From assembly GCA_946061355.1 (NCBI GenBank), contig CAMGRE010000025.1, positions 1 through 17,478 of the forward strand: a DNA stretch of 17,478 nucleotides, given 5' to 3'. Shown piece by piece: positions 15,083 through 17,478 of the stretch. The position numbers and the translations under genes were made by a program. The stretch's first letter is position 1; each line of letters begins with the position of its first letter. The notes under the pieces are model-generated. The model searched no databases and was not told the origin of the DNA. It saw nothing but the letters and a program-made list of their open reading frames with translations. This DNA is from an uncultured bacterium (GTDB taxonomy: Bacteria; Bacillota; Clostridia; Lachnospirales; Lachnospiraceae).

Positions 15083-15094
15083 TGCTTTTCTCCC

Positions 15095-17478
15095 TTAGTT
15101 CTTTTTCTCAACACCGATGGTTACCGTCTCGCCGTTGATATTCCACTCTTTTGCATTTGCGACAGATCCGTCATAAATAACTTCATCTGCAAGAACCTTC
15201 GCACAGATACCCTCCGCGTTTTTCTTAACAATACCGGCAATTTTGTCGTTGCCCTGCACGGATACTCTGATATGATCCATCACCTCAAAATCAGCATCTT
15301 TACGCATCGTCTGGATCTTGCTAATCACCTCATACATGAAGCCTTCCTCAATCAGTTCATCGGTCAGTCTTGTGTCCAGCACAACTGTGATACCGCCGTA
15401 GCTTTCGGACACGAATCCTTCAACCTGTGCGGCATCGATGAGCAGATCCTCCTTATCAAGAACTTCCTCCTGACCGTCAAGCGTGATCGTAAGCGTCCCT
15501 TTTTCATTCAGCTCATCCATCGCTGCATTGCCGTCCAGATTCGCCAGAACCTCCTTCAGCGCATTCAGCTGCTTGCCGAATCGTCTTCCCAGTGTCTTTA
15601 ACTGCGGCTTAAAGGTATAGGAGGTGAAATCACGTACATCCTGTGAATACACCACTTCTTTGACGTTCAGCTCATCTTCAATAATCTCCTTATAGAAATC
15701 CGAGAGTTCCTCCTCAGCTTTCACATACATTTTGCCGATCGGCTGACGATTTTTGATATTAGCCGTATTTCTGGCTGCACGTCCCAGCACTACCGTCTGA
15801 AGGACTGACTCCATATCCTCCTCCAGCTTCTTGTCGATCAGAGACTCATCCACTGCCGGGAAGTCACACAGATGCACACTTTCGGGAGCGCTCAGATCCA
15901 CACTTCTCACCAGATTCTGATAAATCTGCTCTGTCATGAAAGGAATCATGGGCGCAGCCACCTTCGAGATCGTCACAAGCGCCGTATACAGCGTCATGTA
16001 CGCATTGATCTTATCCTGCTCCATGCCCTTTGCCCAGAAACGCTCTCTGCCACGGCGCACATACCAGTTACTCATCTCATCCACGAAATCCTGCAGCGCT
16101 CTCGCAGCTTCCGGAATTCTGTAATTCTCCAGATTTGTATCAACTGCACCGACCACAGTATTCAGCTTGGACAGCAGCCACTTATCCATAACGGAAAGCT
16201 TGTCGTATTCCAGTTTGTATTTCGTGGCATCAAACTCATCGATATTAGCATACAGCACGAAGAATGCATAGGTATTCCACAGCGTTCCCATGAACTTGCG
16301 CTGCCCTTCCATAACTGCTTTGCCATGGAAACGGTTCGGCAGCCACGGTGCAGAATTGATATAGAAATACCATCTGATTGCGTCTGCGCCATACTGGGAG
16401 AGCGCCTCAAAAGGATCTACTGCATTTCCTTTGGACTTACTCATCTTCTGTCCGTTCTCATCCTGCACATGACCGAGAACGATGACATTCTCATATGGTG
16501 CTTTGTTGAAGAGCAGCGTAGACTCCGCCAGCAGAGAATAGAACCATCCTCTCGTCTGATCCACTGCCTCGGAAATAAACTGCGCCGGGAACTGCTGCTC
16601 AAATACTTCCTTATTTTCAAACGGATAGTGATGCTGTGCAAAAGGCATCGCTCCGGAGTCAAACCAGCAGTCGATTACCTCGGGTACACGGTGCATCTCC
16701 TTGCCGCATTTCGGACATTTGATGGTGATCGCATCGATGTAAGGTCTGTGAAGTTCTACGGTCTTTGCCTCCTCATTGCCGCTCAGCTGATACAGCTCCT
16801 CACGGCTTCCAACGGATTCCATATGACCGCACTCACACTCCCACACATTCAAAGGAGTACCCCAGTAACGGTTTCTGGATACACCCCAGTCCTGAATATT
16901 TTCCAGCCAGTCACCAAAACGTCCCTTGCCGATGGATTCCGGGATCCAGTTGATCGTATTGTTATTGCGGATCAGATCGTCCTTTACCGCCGTCATCTTG
17001 ATAAACCAGGACTCTCTCGCATAGTAGATCAGCGGTGTGTCACATCTCCAGCAGAAAGGATAATCATGCTCAAATTTCGGCGCATCGAACAGAAGCCCTT
17101 CCTTGTCCAGATCCTTTAACACATCGGGATCCGCATCCTTCACGAACTTTCCGGCATACGGCGTTTCCTCTGTCAGATTACCCTTGCCGTCCACAAACTG
17201 TACGAAAGGCAGATCATAATTCCTGCCGACCTTGGCGTCATCCTCACCAAATGCCGGTGCAATATGAACGATACCGGTACCGTCTGACATTGTGACATAT
17301 GTGTCACAAGTTACAAAATGCGCCTTTTTATGCTGCCTGGCAGCCGACTCGCCCGCACAGGCGAACAACGGCTCATACTCCTTATATTCCAGATCTTTTC
17401 CGGTATAGGTTTCCAGAACTTCATAAGCAGGCTTGCCGTTCTCCTCATCCGCCAGCTTGCCGAGCACCTTGTCGAGCA
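15095..17478 (-). CDS. ileS: Isoleucyl-tRNA synthetase, type 2 (N-terminus outside the window)
   Basis: The frame stays open to the right edge, showing 793 residues of an enzyme that is normally about 1040 long; the HIGH motif and the rest of the N-terminus lie beyond 17478. It charges tRNA-Ile with isoleucine in the cytosol. Visible parts include the editing-domain segment around FVTCDTYVTMSDGTGIVHIAPAFGEDD, the returning catalytic domain with two zinc-type Cys clusters (CECGH near 16830; CPKCGK near 16715), the FPAQFISEAVDQTRGWFYS block, and KMSKSKGN at 16447-16424. An anticodon-binding domain and a long C-terminal extension ending VEKKN follow. The absence of a C-terminal zinc finger and the extension fit the type 2, eukaryote-like class. 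The class is associated in the literature with reduced mupirocin sensitivity. The transporter gene follows after 12 bases. Any T-box leader would be outside this window. Confidence 0.95.
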   Translation of the reverse strand, partial: LDKVLGKLADEENGKPAYEVLETYTGKDLEYKEYEPLFACAGESAARQHKKAHFVTCDTYVTMSDGTGIVHIAPAFGEDDAKVGRNYDLPFVQFVDGKGNLTEETPYAGKFVKDADPDVLKDLDKEGLLFDAPKFEHDYPFCWRCDTPLIYYARESWFIKMTAVKDDLIRNNNTINWIPESIGKGRFGDWLENIQDWGVSRNRYWGTPLNVWECECGHMESVGSREELYQLSGNEEAKTVELHRPYIDAITIKCPKCGKEMHRVPEVIDCWFDSGAMPFAQHHYPFENKEVFEQQFPAQFISEAVDQTRGWFYSLLAESTLLFNKAPYENVIVLGHVQDENGQKMSKSKGNAVDPFEALSQYGADAIRWYFYINSAPWLPNRFHGKAVMEGQRKFMGTLWNTYAFFVLYANIDEFDATKYKLEYDKLSVMDKWLLSKLNTVVGAVDTNLENYRIPEAARALQDFVDEMSNWYVRRGRERFWAKGMEQDKINAYMTLYTALVTISKVAAPMIPFMTEQIYQNLVRSVDLSAPESVHLCDFPAVDESLIDKKLEEDMESVLQTVVLGRAARNTANIKNRQPIGKMYVKAEEELSDFYKEIIEDELNVKEVVYSQDVRDFTSYTFKPQLKTLGRRFGKQLNALKEVLANLDGNAAMDELNEKGTLTITLDGQEEVLDKEDLLIDAAQVEGFVSESYGGITVVLDTRLTDELIEEGFMYEVISKIQTMRKDADFEVMDHIRVSVQGNDKIAGIVKKNAEGICAKVLADEVIYDGSVANAKEWNINGETVTIGVEKKN

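Noticed and set aside
15872..17119. A 415-codon open frame on the plus strand
   Set aside because: It lies wholly opposite ileS, has no family motif and is rich in His, Arg and Leu as expected of a reverse-strand shadow of a conserved gene.

Overview
This 17.5 kb stretch looks like chromosomal core DNA of a spore-forming member of the Firmicutes, most likely a Lachnospiraceae or close Clostridia relative. The reasons are strong AGGAGG-type ribosome binding sites, TTG and GTG starts, Gram-positive lipoproteins, the engulfment pair SpoIID and SpoIIQ, a type 2 isoleucyl-tRNA synthetase, and compact gene spacing with hairpin terminators. I see no mobile element, prophage, CRISPR array, tRNA or rRNA. 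No gene-free gap exceeds about 170 bases.

Layout. On the left, a short lipoprotein (minus strand) that appears truncated by an amber codon is divergent from plsC, which has a clear sigma-A promoter. plsC is followed closely by a secreted 5'-nucleotidase and a strong terminator. Everything from 2852 to the right edge is on the minus strand. Read in transcription order from right to left it holds: ileS (cut by the window edge) with a sodium/bile-acid-type transporter 12 bases behind it; a perfect terminator stem; glgP with its own promoter; a terminator hairpin; an aconitase-family hydratase; a palindromic hairpin; an uncharacterised EF-hand protein; spoIID; spoIIQ; a GIY-YIG protein; a metal-dependent amidohydrolase; and a GH9-related lipoprotein that converges on the nucleotidase.

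How the genes fit together. SpoIID and SpoIIQ are the engulfment machinery: a peptidoglycan lytic transglycosylase and a forespore membrane LytM protein. Both depart from textbook catalytic residues here. In SpoIID the position of the catalytic Glu reads Cys, and SpoIIQ has none of the LytM zinc ligands. A calcium-loop protein lies just upstream and a small GIY-YIG protein is translationally close downstream. The rest is metabolism (glycogen phosphorolysis, tricarboxylate hydration, phospholipid synthesis, nucleotide scavenging), transport and translation.

The least conventional DNA element is a long, near-perfect stem-loop at about 5524-5568. It has the shape of an intrinsic terminator, yet it contains the ribosome binding site and start codon of the amidohydrolase gene. 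I did not find a convincing wholly new multi-gene system. The best leads are this hairpin, the SpoIID/SpoIIQ/EF-hand neighbourhood and the degenerate GH9 protein.
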